From assembly GCA_001642005.1 (NCBI GenBank), contig LWCA01000650.1, positions 1-21,366 on the forward strand: a DNA stretch of 21,366 nucleotides, read 5' to 3'. Made by a program: the position numbers and the translations under genes. The stretch is from Intoshia linei (Eukaryota > Orthonectida > Rhopaluridae). The first letter of the stretch is position 1, and the number at the start of each line of letters is the position of its first letter. This document shows positions 1 through 9,549 of this stretch, piece by piece. The notes beneath the pieces are model-generated. The model saw only the letters and a program-made list of their open reading frames with translations, was not told the DNA's origin and did not search any database.

Positions 1-72
1 AAAAAAATAAATTCACGTTGAAAATCTAACTTAAAAATCATACTATTCACTATTCTTATCAATCCTTTAAAG

Positions 73-110
73 GAGTGGTTCCCAAATTTGTTTCAGGCAA
101 AACCATCATA
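73..110 (+). mobile_element. hAT-like left terminus fragment
   Basis: The stretch beginning gagtggttcccaaa differs at its first base from the CAGTGGTTCCCAAA terminus of the complete hAT-type element at 18956. Short terminal repeats of this form are typical of hAT transposons. I found no matching right end with the same 8-bp flank (tttaaagg precedes this end), so it is best read as an orphan or decayed terminus. There is no coding sequence behind it. Confidence 0.4.
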
Positions 111-299
111 TCACATTACTTTTTACTTACAAGTCAACTATTCCATCTTAATTTTTTTTGTTAACATATAATTTAATTTTTTTTTGTATATTAGGGTGTC
201 CACTTTTGATGTTGTTTGTTTTTTTATGAGAAATCTCATTTTGCATGTGGATGCCTTTTTTAATTTTAAGTTTTATCACCCAAAAAAATGAAATCGAGT

Positions 300-540
300 A
301 ATATTTACCCCTCAAATGTAATTATTGCAATTCATTCAAAAATATTAGAATAAATTTAAACATTAATTTTATTTTATGTATAACCAGCTTTAATTTTGTT
401 TTTTAATTTAATTATATTGGTAATGTCCTTGATGTCTTTATCATGTTTTGTGGACCATTTTGTTTTTTTAAATTCATTTCTAGCTCATTTATTTTGGTTT
501 TTAATGATGTTTGAATTCCACATAATTTACCCCAACAACT
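300..540 (-). repeat. Repeat D, inverted copy of 14785-15015
   Basis: Read on the minus strand, this segment matches 14785-15015 along its length by eye. The shared landmarks, in this copy's plus-strand orientation, are atttctagctcatttatttt, tgtttgaattcc, tttatgtataaccagcttta and attattgcaattcat. In the right-hand copy D follows directly after element E. Here the inverted D lies just before an E copy on the plus strand. D may therefore be a separate repeat, or a part of a longer E element that has been rearranged. It has no open frame of note. Confidence 0.7.
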
Positions 541-584
541 ATAAATCAAGTTTATTATAAACTTACAGTGAATTATAATGAATA

Positions 585-1185
585 AATGTTAATAAAATAG
601 TTTCGAAATAAAAAAAATGAATATTAAAGTGCTTTTTTGACCATGAAGGCGTCACTTAATCAGATTGAATTTTTTTATGTGTGTTAATTGGATATAACTG
701 TATCATCTTTAATTTTTTGTAAATTCTAGGGCTTTTTTCATTAAAAAAATGTAATCTGGGTTTTTACCGTGAACTTACCTTTTTTTAGGTTACTATTTAT
801 GATAATGCTTATGAATTTAAAAACCATTCCAGAATTTATGTTGTATAAATTTATAAGACTTTCTTAATATTTACAAAAAAGGGTCATTTGGTGTTTTGGC
901 CGTGAAGATATAAGATTTTGAAACTAAAAATTATCATAATATTGATAAACCTAAAACTTTTCATTAGAATGTGTAATTTTTATAATTCTAGGACAAGTTT
1001 GAATTTAAAAACAAATGGCAATTGGGGTTTATACCCTGAAGGACTTCATTTCTGAAATTCAAATTTGTGATAAAAAATTACTCTGGAAAAACTGTTGTAA
1101 GAATATGGAATTTACAAAACTCGACTTCCCTTACTTTCTTAAATAAACTGGAACATATAAAAAAACAAATAAATAAACAGACATA
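585..1185 (+). repeat. Element E copy 1, four internal units
   Basis: This copy shows the internal build of element E best. Related motifs lie at 639 (gaccatgaag), 765 (taccgtgaac), 898 (ggccgtgaag) and 1032 (taccctgaag), at spacings of 126, 133 and 134 bp. Between them the text also recurs: stretches like aattctaggnctttttt followed by an A-run and a ggnnatttgg block stand before each motif, and ttatgataatg-like text follows. The copy ends in a decayed counterpart of the AC-rich tract (aaacaaataaataaacagac). It corresponds unit by unit with copies 3 and 7. Function and class are unknown to me. Confidence 0.7.
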
Positions 1186-1344
1186 CATTTTTAACCATTG
1201 TACATTTTAAAAATTCATATAAGTAAGAATTATAATTTGAAAAATTTACAAGCTAAGAGTTATTATTTTTTATAATATTTAGTATTATAGATCAGGGTGG
1301 TCCAATGCGTGATCCGCGAAATTTTTTGGTTAACTTTACATGTA

Positions 1345-1870
1345 TATAGTTATCTTAACTTATATAATATGCTACGCGATTTTTGTTTGTGTGTGTGTCT
1401 GTGTGTTCAACTTTATTTGAATAACTACGCGTCTTAGAATTTTTTTAAAGACCACATTTCAATTACAGTTTTTTTCCGGAACGTATATTAAGATAAATTC
1501 CAACCTCCCAATTGTACATCTTACGGGTCAAAAACCCCAGTTGTCACTCTTTTTGAAAATCAAACGAGTTGAAAGATTTAAAAAAATTATATCTTAAGGG
1601 CCAAAACCACAAATTCCCCTTCCTTTTTTTTTGAAAACAGCCCTAGAATTTCAAAAAATTTACAGGTGGTAGTTGTTTATTATGTTAACGCACATAAAAA
1701 ATTTGAATCCGAATAAGTGACGACTTCACGGTCAAAAAATGTGAAATAATTAACAGTCCGATAATTAAAAAAAAAGGTTATTCTGATAGAGCTTATTCCA
1801 GTTGATATAAATACAAAATTTCAACCCATGAAATACTACGCATTCCCCGTAAAAAATAAGTTTTAATAAA
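1345..1870 (-). repeat. Element E copy 2, reverse orientation
   Basis: Read on the minus strand, this copy carries the E motifs at 1724-1733, 1593-1602 and 1520-1529. It then has an AC-rich tract and the terminal 23-bp box at 1356-1378, which is identical to the boxes at 11711-11733 and 14735-14757. The middle unit is about 60 bp shorter than in copy 3, which explains the 73-bp spacing. It is the left arm of a large inverted repeat with copy 3: 1501-1571 matches the reverse complement of 2997-3067 at 69 of 71 positions. Confidence 0.75.
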
Positions 1871-2198
1871 ATTAATAATTGAAATAATAGCAATAATTTT
1901 ATAGACGTTTTCAAAATACCCTTTCAAATAACCGAAATTTAAATGTCGATAAAAACCACAAAAATCAAGCTAGAATCAAATTTTAAAAATTGAAATGTAT
2001 AGTTAGGCGTGGGTATTGAGACCATAAAATATAAACCATGACAACTTACCACAATGTTGTTTTTTCAAAAAATAAATTTACATTTAAATTTTTCTATACT
2101 ATTTTCAAAAAGATATTTAAAATGATAAGCGCAACTCGAATCGGCATCTTTGCAACACCCCATTATAGATTATTTTATGTATCATTATAATACACCAT

Positions 2199-2242
2199 TT
2201 TTGCACTAATCGCTCTTAATTCTTTGATCGGTGTGACACCCT
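2199..2242 (-). repeat. GGTGTCAC-type element terminus (copy 1)
   Basis: Read on the minus strand, this begins agggtgtcacaccgatcaaa and runs on for about 40 bp. It matches the reverse complement of 6121-6160 and, less well, the plus strand at 3581-3622. Such conserved ends point to the terminus of a DNA element. Element E copy 3 begins four bases to the right, so this end marks a junction between two different repeats. Confidence 0.5.
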
Positions 2243-2246
2243 AATG

Positions 2247-3205
2247 TTCAGTACCAATTTAATAAATACTTAAAATACCAATTATGTATCAATAATTAAC
2301 GGAATTAGCACTTTATAAACATATTTCAGGCGAATTTTACAATATTGAAAAAGATTTTAATAAATATGAAAATGATAATAACAAAGTTGTATACTTTTAG
2401 TAATCGTTGTTGTAGTTTTAATTTAAATTTTATACAAAATGTTTTAAAAATGATAATTTGAGATTTAAAAATTGCAAAGGAATGAATTATATAGATTTTC
2501 ACGCATATTTCTTTATTGGAAATGAGTAGATTTTTTCAATGCACATTTTTTTTGAAATTGTAAGATCAACATTTTTATTTTCAATTTTTATTTTAATCGA
2601 AATATATTAAAAATTATTTTTCACCGGGAATGCGCAGATTTCTGAAGTTGAAATTTTGTATTTATATTAACTGGAATAAGCTCTATCATTTTATTTATTT
2701 TTTTTTAATTTTCGGACCATTAATTATTTTAGATTTTTTGTTTTAATAAAATATTTTGGAAAAAAAATATATGAATACTAAAATGCTTTTTTGACCGTGA
2801 AGTCGTCACTTATCAGATTTAAATTTTTATGTGTGTTAACATGATACAACTCTACCACCTGTAAATTTTTTGATAAAAAAGGAGGAAGGGAAATTTGTGG
2901 TTTTGGCCCTGAAGATATAATTTTTTTAACTTTAAATTTATGATAAAGTTTATGATTTTAAAATCCGCATCAGCGTGTATATTTTTTTAAGTTATCCAAC
3001 TCGTTTGATTTTCAAAAAGAGGGACAACTGGGGTTTTTGACCCGTAAGATGTGCAATTGGGAGGTTGAAATTTATTTTATTATACGTCCCGGAAAAAACT
3101 GTAATTGAAATGTGGTCTTTAAAAAATTCTAAAAATGCTAGTTATTTTAATAAAGTAGGACACACACACAAACAAATATTGCATAGCATATTATATAAAT
3201 AAAGC
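2247..3205 (+). repeat. Element E copy 3, near full length
   Basis: The start is set by comparison with 14203. The two copies share text from ttcagtaccaatttaat onward while the bases before it differ. The first 220 bp (2247-2470) run parallel to 14203-14415. E motifs stand at 2793 (gaccgtgaag), 2905 (ggccctgaag) and 3039 (gacccgtaag). The copy ends with an ACAC tract and a decayed form of the terminal box (gcatagcatattatata, near 3180). At about 0.95 kb it is the longest copy here. It has no terminal inverted repeats, target duplication or reading frame that would assign a class. It is the right arm of the inverted repeat with copy 2. Confidence 0.7.
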
Positions 3206-3245
3206 TAAATATATTTTAAATTTGAATATTGTAAAGATTAGTGAA

Positions 3246-3310
3246 AATATATATACATGTATACAATGTATAATATACATATGTATATATAAGTATAATA
3301 TATGTATAAC
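3246..3310. repeat. AT/TATG-rich simple repeat
   Basis: A run of alternating A and T interrupted by tac, tgt and catatg steps follows element E copy 3. It is low-complexity sequence and several short palindromes in it come from the composition alone. Confidence 0.7.
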
Positions 3311-3580
3311 ACAAAAAAATATTTTATGAATTTTAAAAATCAAAAATTGTCAATGAAATAATAATGAAAAACTGCCTTTTGACAACCGCTGATATTACTG
3401 TGTATATCTTGAATATGTAATGATATTTAAAGATTAATATTCAAAAAAATAAAAGATAATGATTACATTCTATAATTAAATTTTATAAATATTAAATTTA
3501 TTTTAAATTTAAAATGTTTTATTACTTTCTATAATTTAAATTAAATATTAATTCTGAAATATATAAGTCCATGTACATAA

Positions 3581-3622
3581 AGGTGTCACATCTATCAGAG
3601 AATCAAGTGATTTAGTGAGGCG
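3581..3622 (+). repeat. GGTGTCAC-type element terminus (left)
   Basis: The sequence aggtgtcacatctatcagag and the 20 bases after it match the reverse complement of 6121-6160. The shared core is ggtgtcaca, then atca-agaatcaag. It could be the left end of an element of about 2.6 kb closing at 6160. No target duplication is visible around the pair, so the pairing is tentative. Confidence 0.4.
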
Positions 3623-3629
3623 ACTAAGG

Positions 3630-3786
3630 CTATGACACTACGCATTGTTTGTGATTTTTTTAGCGAAATAATAATTTTGGGGTAAATTTGATAAAACAAT
3701 TTACCTAACTTACCTAATATAGTCTCGTGCTAACGACAAAAAATAATCTCAAATTTCATAAAATTACTTGGAAACGTAGTGTGACC
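3630..3786. mobile_element. Candidate short inverted-repeat element
   Basis: The left end ctatgacactacg (3630-3642) faces cgtagtgtgacc (3775-3786). The two share an inner ACACTACG core in inverted orientation, with weaker pairing further in. Size (about 157 bp) and lack of an ORF would suit a MITE. No clear target duplication is seen, so it may be only a hairpin-forming stretch. Confidence 0.3.
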
Positions 3787-3789
3787 TTA

Positions 3790-5799
3790 AAGGTAAATTA
3801 ATAAACGGAATCAATTATATACATAAAAATTACTATAGCATACTAAACATATGTATATATTTATAATTTATGAATTGTATATTCATTTGACATTATTGTA
3901 AGACACACGCTGAACTAAACTCTGGAGAATGGCTTATCTCTTACACTTAAAAACTAATATTACAATTTTACAATTTTTTAATTTTATAATCTATCCACAA
4001 AAATATCTAAATAATTTAGATAATAAAATTTGACTATAAATAAATATTGGCCATTAACATACCATAATACCATAATACACATAACATGTCAAATATGAAA
4101 ACACCTTAAAAATATCAGGCCAGTTAGATAATTAATTAATCATTGTTCACTACTCAATTTTAGATAACTGGTAATCTTAATGCTAAATTTTAAAATTTTA
4201 GCCATCTTTCATTTTATTTAAATTCATTAATATAATTATTTGTATTACTATCTATGTAAGCAATATTATAAACTATTAATTGGAAATTGATTTAATCTAT
4301 TAGATTAAATAGTTTTTCATCCACTTTAGATATGATGAGAATCCGTGATATTTTATTAAAATTTATATAGAAAATGACTGAATTGACCATATTCAACCAA
4401 ATAGACGACAAAAACAGCAAAATCGATTGTAATGATAATTACTATCTAAAATTGGTATATATTTAATTATTTACATATATATATACAGAAAATAACAACA
4501 ATGAAAGTATCGTTTCCATTAAACAATTATTTCCATTTTATTAAAATTTAATCGATTTAAATAAAAATTAAATTACCACCTGCATAAAAAATTCACCTGT
4601 AATTTATAAAATAAAACTTAAATTATATTAAAAATGTAATTATAGGGAAAAATTTTTAACATCGTCAAAATTTACAAACTAAAAATTAATTAACATTAAT
4701 ACAAGTGCATAACGGTAATAATTTCAATACAAAATAAAGCATAAATATCCAATCTCAAGTAAGACTAATCAGAATCTTAGAATATTTATTCCATACGTGG
4801 CGAATCTGTTTTAGTCGATACCAGTAATTTTGGAATCTACGTCAAATTAAAATTTTTTGAATGGATATCATAATGTCCAATTTGATATAATTAACGAAAT
4901 TTTAATTGGTGAAATCTTAATCAATAATCAAAAATTACGGTGCCCATCTACAAAAAATAAGGTTTTTGTTGATAAAAAGCACTTTTTAAATTTTTTGTAA
5001 TAATTCAATTAGGTGTTGATCAAAGTGATTATAAAAACTATTTTTCATTAAAAATCAAATGAAATGTAAATTTTCTATATCAAATAACAATTTAATCACA
5101 GGTGACAACTTGCCGTATTAAATTATATTTACAAACTAAAATATTAATATAAATTATTTAATACGTGATGCTATTTTTATTATTTTAGTTAAAATAAATA
5201 AAAAAAAGATGAGATAGTATAATGTGATATATTACCAGCTAATAAAATTTTAAAATATATATTCATAATATTATCATATCATAATCTTTATCAGTGATGG
5301 CAACCAAATAAAATGTGGTGTTAATTTGGAGATTATATCCTAAAAATATTTTCTGGTATGTTTTCTAATAAAAAAATTGTTAATGAGCCCTCCAATTAAA
5401 ACCCAAGCTAAATTATTTATCTTTATGAGACAAAGTGAGTAATATTTTTTAGCAAGTTTATCAATTGAATAAAAATTAGTAATTGAATATACCTTGTAGA
5501 TTTGAATGCTACGCAAATGAATCTTATTTACTCATGGAATATGTCTTGTTATATTTAACTTTTAAGGTGTTTGTTTTTTATATGTATTAGAAAATACGGC
5601 TTCTGAGTCCTTTTAACGAGAAATACAACTTTTGTCATCAGTGATATGCATCATAAAATAAAAATATAATATTTACAATTGTAATTCTGACTTAAATTTA
5701 ACTTTAATTACCGGCTAAAATAAAATAGATATAAACAATTAACTGATATAATAATATATTGGTTGGAATTTATTTCCATAATCGTTGGTGTCACTTAAA
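3790..5799. other. AT-rich stretch without recognised genes
   Basis: I see no open frame above chance, no RNA gene and no clear repeat copy in this 2-kb stretch. It has scattered A/T runs, a short alternating AT tract near 4470, and near-duplicated short phrases (for example ataccataatac around 4060) that fit low-complexity drift. If the GGTGTCAC ends at 3581 and 6160 are a pair, this is the interior of that element, without any transposase. Confidence 0.5.
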
Positions 5800-5800
5800 G

Positions 5801-5952
5801 GTTACCCACACCGACTTTTAGTATAGCCCTTCGTTAAGAATGAATATAGTCTACCAGGGTAAAAAATTATTATATCTCTTTTCTCTCTAGAGGTCTTTAT
5901 GTGTCTCTTTTTTTGTGTTTTTCTCTCCTCTTGTGATGTTACCCCACACCGA
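5801..5952. mobile_element. 123-bp insertion with flanking target duplication
   Basis: The inserted unit is 5815-5937. It is flanked on the left by gttacccacaccga (5801-5814) and on the right by gttaccccacaccga (5938-5952), identical except for one extra C. A direct duplication of 14-15 bp is typical of target-primed retroposition. The unit starts cttttagtatagcccttcgt, passes tctaccagggtaaaa and a CT-rich block with tctctagaggt, and ends in a T/C-rich tail. A second copy lies at 8467-8580. It has no ORF. A SINE or other short retroposed RNA copy is the best guess; I recognise no parent RNA. Confidence 0.55.
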
Positions 5953-6120
5953 TACCACGTTTAAAGACTCAAACGCCAATTTCCATTAAAATAAAGTGCA
6001 GTTTTAATTTCTCCATAATATTTTTAAAGTGATATTTAAGATGACAAAAGCAAGTCAAATAGATAGCGTTAAATGTTTTTGATTACAAATTAGTTTTTCT
6101 ATTTTAAAAATCATACTTTT

Positions 6121-6160
6121 AGTGCTAATTGCCCTTGATTCTTTGATGGTTGTGACACCC
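6121..6160 (-). repeat. GGTGTCAC-type element terminus (right)
   Basis: On the minus strand it reads gggtgtcacaaccatcaaag followed by aatcaagggc, which agrees closely with the ends at 2199-2242 and 3581-3622. The bases to its left (about 6030-6120) also resemble 2110-2198, for example the gatatttaa-atga text. The match to copy 1 is therefore longer than the terminus alone. Confidence 0.5.
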
Positions 6161-6164
6161 TATT

Positions 6165-7110
6165 GGACAATGAAGGTCATGTTTGTAGTTAATATGGTCA
6201 TAATTGCGTTTACATTAAATATATTAATATAGTTAATATAGTCATTTTTTAAAAGTGATGGTAATAATCGGAAATCATAGGAAAGGAGTATTAACTATGT
6301 CTTAGCTACATCTGAGGCTTGAATACTATCAATAATTGGTCATAAAGTGATGAAAATTTATAACATTTTTAGTATTTTTAATAGCATTGAAGTGATATGA
6401 ACTCAAATTTTCTTAAATTATTTAATTTGTATTTTCAATTGTTTAATTTTAGTAATGTAATGTCAATATTTATTATTTTCTAATAGATTTATTGCCACTA
6501 ATAAAATTATAAATCAAACAATATTTTCCATTATTGAAACATTAAAAGATCGCAACTTTCTTTGATATTGTATTTTTATTGGAGATAATTATTTTAAATT
6601 TAATTTTAATTTTATGATATTCACGTATTAATATGACAAACCTCATTTCCAAAAATTATTATTTTTATACATTTATTTACTTAAGCATGCCAGGAAATAC
6701 TATTCCTAATAGTCAAAAAGAACTGATAGTAAACAAAACTTTAGAAGGATTATCAATTACATTAATATCAAGATAATCGGGAATATCATTGATTCCTAGA
6801 ACATCTGTTTCAAACATAGTTCACAAATGTCTAGCCCACGAATTGAAATCGAATATCGATATTTAATGACGATCAATAAAATAGCATTAGGAAATGGGTT
6901 TAGAAAAATGCATACTCACCTTCACAAATTCAAATCAGTATTTCCAATAAATTTTCATCAAACATTAGCATCAAATCAATCAACCTTCCCCCTTATTCCC
7001 CATTTCTTTGTCTATTAAAAATTTGTGAGACTCACAAGTGTGATTGCATTCAGTTTAAATTTTACAAATTAGTTATTTCTATATTTTAAAAAATATGCTG
7101 GTATCAGTTA
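6165..7110. other. AT-rich stretch without recognised genes
   Basis: The only open frame of note is 63 codons at 6827-7018 (+), which has no recognisable domain and is within chance length for this composition. I see no repeat copy of the families described elsewhere and no RNA gene. Confidence 0.5.
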
Positions 7111-7133
7111 ATCGACCACCCTGGCGGCGCACT

Positions 7134-7376
7134 ATCAAAAGATCGTAAAAAAATAAACTACATAACTAAACTAAATATAGTAAATTGAATTGGATAAAAA
7201 ATATTCTCTAGTGTGAACACCATAGAATATTTTTATTTTTTTTTACAATATGGTTTATAGGTATAATATGGTATTTTAATATTTCAGTTTTAACTTGGGT
7301 CTGTAGTCTAAATTAAATGAACTAGTTAATGAATTATTTAATTTAAACTTAAACAAAATAAATACGATCTTTTGAT
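7134..7376. repeat. Inverted repeat with nested hairpin
   Basis: A perfect 14-bp inverted repeat, atcaaaagatcgta at 7134-7147 and its complement at 7363-7376, encloses 215 bp. Inside it a second hairpin has an 11-bp perfect stem (7197-7207 with 7224-7234) and a 16-base loop. The layout could be a small foldback element, but the bases outside the arms show no duplication. Confidence 0.4.
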
Positions 7377-7600
7377 TTACGATATTGTGAACGGACACGC
7401 ACCCTGGCATACGAATGATAAGTTATTAGTATGCCCGAATAGCCAAAATCTACTAAAGTACAAACCCTCGTTAAGAATAAATGTAGGGATGTCGATAGAC
7501 CTTTTAAACATGGTTACGGAGACCCTTGCATATGACTGGATCTGGTTGTTTCTTGTATTATAGTCCACCCGATGTGGGGTAGTAGATTGCTAAAGTCATC
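7377..7600. other. Locally GC-richer island, unassigned
   Basis: Base composition here is clearly less AT-rich than around it (cggacacgcaccctggcat, cggagacccttgc, ccacccgatgtggggtag). Two 63-codon frames overlap on opposite strands (7372-7563 plus, 7377-7568 minus). Neither translation resembles a protein family I know. The phrase tcgttaagaataaat near 7470 resembles the start of the 123-bp repeat at 5815, so part of this may be a decayed repeat rather than an exon. Confidence 0.35.
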
Positions 7601-8466
7601 CAGATAATTGCATACAAAAGTAATGATAATAATTAGTTTAGAATAAACCTTGCACGCATTCAACAGCTATTAATAGCAAAAGTAAGCTAACACAAAATGT
7701 TTTCATAGGATAATTTATATTAATCTTTTGAAATAAAATTTAATTCAATGTTGACACAATAAATTGTACTTTGTTTTTTATAAAAATTCTCATTGGGATA
7801 AATTGAATTGATTATGTTCTAATCATTACAAAAGTACGTATATATCTGATGATATAACTTTACTTTTTTTGAAATTAACATTTACATGGTGTTAGAATAT
7901 TAAATTTAAACACGTGGATGTACATGAAACAATGATTTAAAAATTAAAAAATTTAATAACATAAAAACAAAATTAAATATAAGGATTTTTGTCGGTAAAT
8001 TTGTCAATTAAATTTGAAATTTCGGCACATTCATTAAAATTTTGATAAAATTCATGAAATTTATTGATTAGTCTGGTTATTTCCACAATCTACAATTAAG
8101 TTGAAAATACAATAAAAATATTAGTTTACTTTGGTTATATCCACATTCAACTGAGCAAACCAATCTCCAACTTTAATATCCTGAATAACTGCAGCAAAAT
8201 GAATGGCTGCTAAAATGAGTAAAATGCACCACTGTAGTATAAAAATTTCCAGTAATATAGAAGAATTACACAAAATAATATACGTAGAACACAATTGTTT
8301 AGTTAAATGAAAAAGACAAAATCATAAGATAACTGACACATTTGTTAGTTTTTTTTTGGTAACAATATTTATAATGTTAAAATTAAATTATTGATGCTAT
8401 TCGCCCTGAATATTGGCATACTTGTCCTTAGTTTACAAAAATACCGCTAAATAAACTGTCTCATGT
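7601..8466. other. AT-rich stretch without recognised genes
   Basis: Both strands are closed by frequent stops. I see no repeat family member, tRNA or other structure worth naming here. Confidence 0.5.
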
Positions 8467-8580
8467 CTTTTATTATAGCCCTTCGTTAATAATAAATATA
8501 GGTCTACCAGGGTAAAAAAGTATTATATTTCTTTTCTCTCTAGAGGTATTTATATGTCTTTTTTTTGTGTTTTTCTCTCC
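8467..8580 (+). mobile_element. Second copy of the 5815-5937 repeat
   Basis: From cttttattatagcccttcgt to the T/C-rich tail ending ctctcc this follows 5815-5928 nearly base for base, with a few substitutions and small indels. After ctctcc the two copies part, which sets the 3' boundary of the shared unit. I could not find a convincing target duplication around this copy. Confidence 0.65.
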
Positions 8581-8589
8581 ACTCGTTAA

Positions 8590-9015
8590 TAAGCATGAGG
8601 GCCGCTTTTTTAATAAGGGGTTAAAAAAAATAACAAAGTAAAAAGACAAAACTAATAATTTAAAAATTAATAATTACACAAAGCTATCAAATGAGGTGGA
8701 TAAAGCAATGGAATATCAGTTCTCAACATATCGTTAATAAGCCTCCTAAGTAATTATTAAAATGTAAATAAAAACTATAAACATCCAAAAGATTTACCAA
8801 GCCAGCTGTAATAACGAAGTATCAGTTGTAATTGATCCAACATATAACACCAAATTTCTATATGGATTAAACACGATTAAACTAAAATCCTAAATTTACC
8901 AAGATTATCAAATGTAGATTTTTAAAATATCGATAAATCATGGAATTTAAATTATAATCAGTTTCCCGTAAATTTAGTCTAAATTACAATAGCGTTTCAC
9001 AACCGTTTAATATCC
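8590..9015. other. AT-rich stretch without recognised genes
   Basis: The phrase gcatgagggccgctttttt at the left edge resembles the subterminal text of some hAT ends but has no terminus beside it. Nothing else in this stretch is recognisable. Confidence 0.4.
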
Positions 9016-9019
9016 TTTA

Positions 9020-9545
9020 CTCATATAAAATCTAATGTCTGTGTGTGTTAATATTTAAAATATTAATATTCCAAAAATTTAAAAAAACCCAATTTTAATA
9101 CAGTTTTTCCAGAGTGAAACATTATCGAAATTTAATTTTCTGATATTGTATGATTCAGGGTCAAAAACTATAATATATTATATTATATAATAAAATATAA
9201 ATTCGGTGATAGCCTTTGAAATCATTAATAATTTCATAAATCTCAGCCACAGAAACTTACATCTTCATGGTCAAACCCCTAGATTACCATTTTTTTTAAC
9301 CATGAAAAGTCTTAAAATTTAAAAAAAATTAGTTCTTACTGTTATCTCAGTTAACATACACAAAAAAATGTAATTTCACGGTCAAAAAAAAAATATTGGT
9401 ATTCATTTTTAAATAAATATTTTATTAAAACAAAAAATTTGACATAATTGATGGTCTTAGAATTTAAAAAAAATATTATTCAGATACAGTTTATTCCATT
9501 CGATATAGATGCAAAACAAGATCAATTTCATTAATCTACGGATTT
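9020..9545 (-). repeat. Element E copy 4, reverse orientation
   Basis: Read on the minus strand, E motifs lie at 9374-9383 (tttcacggtc on the plus strand), 9263-9272 and 9153-9162, at spacings of 111 and 110 bp. The (GT)n phrase gtctgtgtgtgttaa near 9040 is the AC-rich tract of the other copies. The text at 9484-9530 (cagtttattccattcgatat) parallels 1780-1830 of copy 2. The terminal 23-bp box is only vaguely retained. The closer unit spacing suggests independent trimming of each unit. Confidence 0.6.
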
Positions 9546-9549
9546 TAGA

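Noticed and set aside
1293-7123. cagggtggtc at 1293 and its complement gaccaccctg at 7114-7123 as the two ends of one hAT-like element
   Set aside because: The 8-bp flanks (ttatagat and gcggcgca) do not match, the span of 5.8 kb encloses many unrelated repeats, and no transposase is present.
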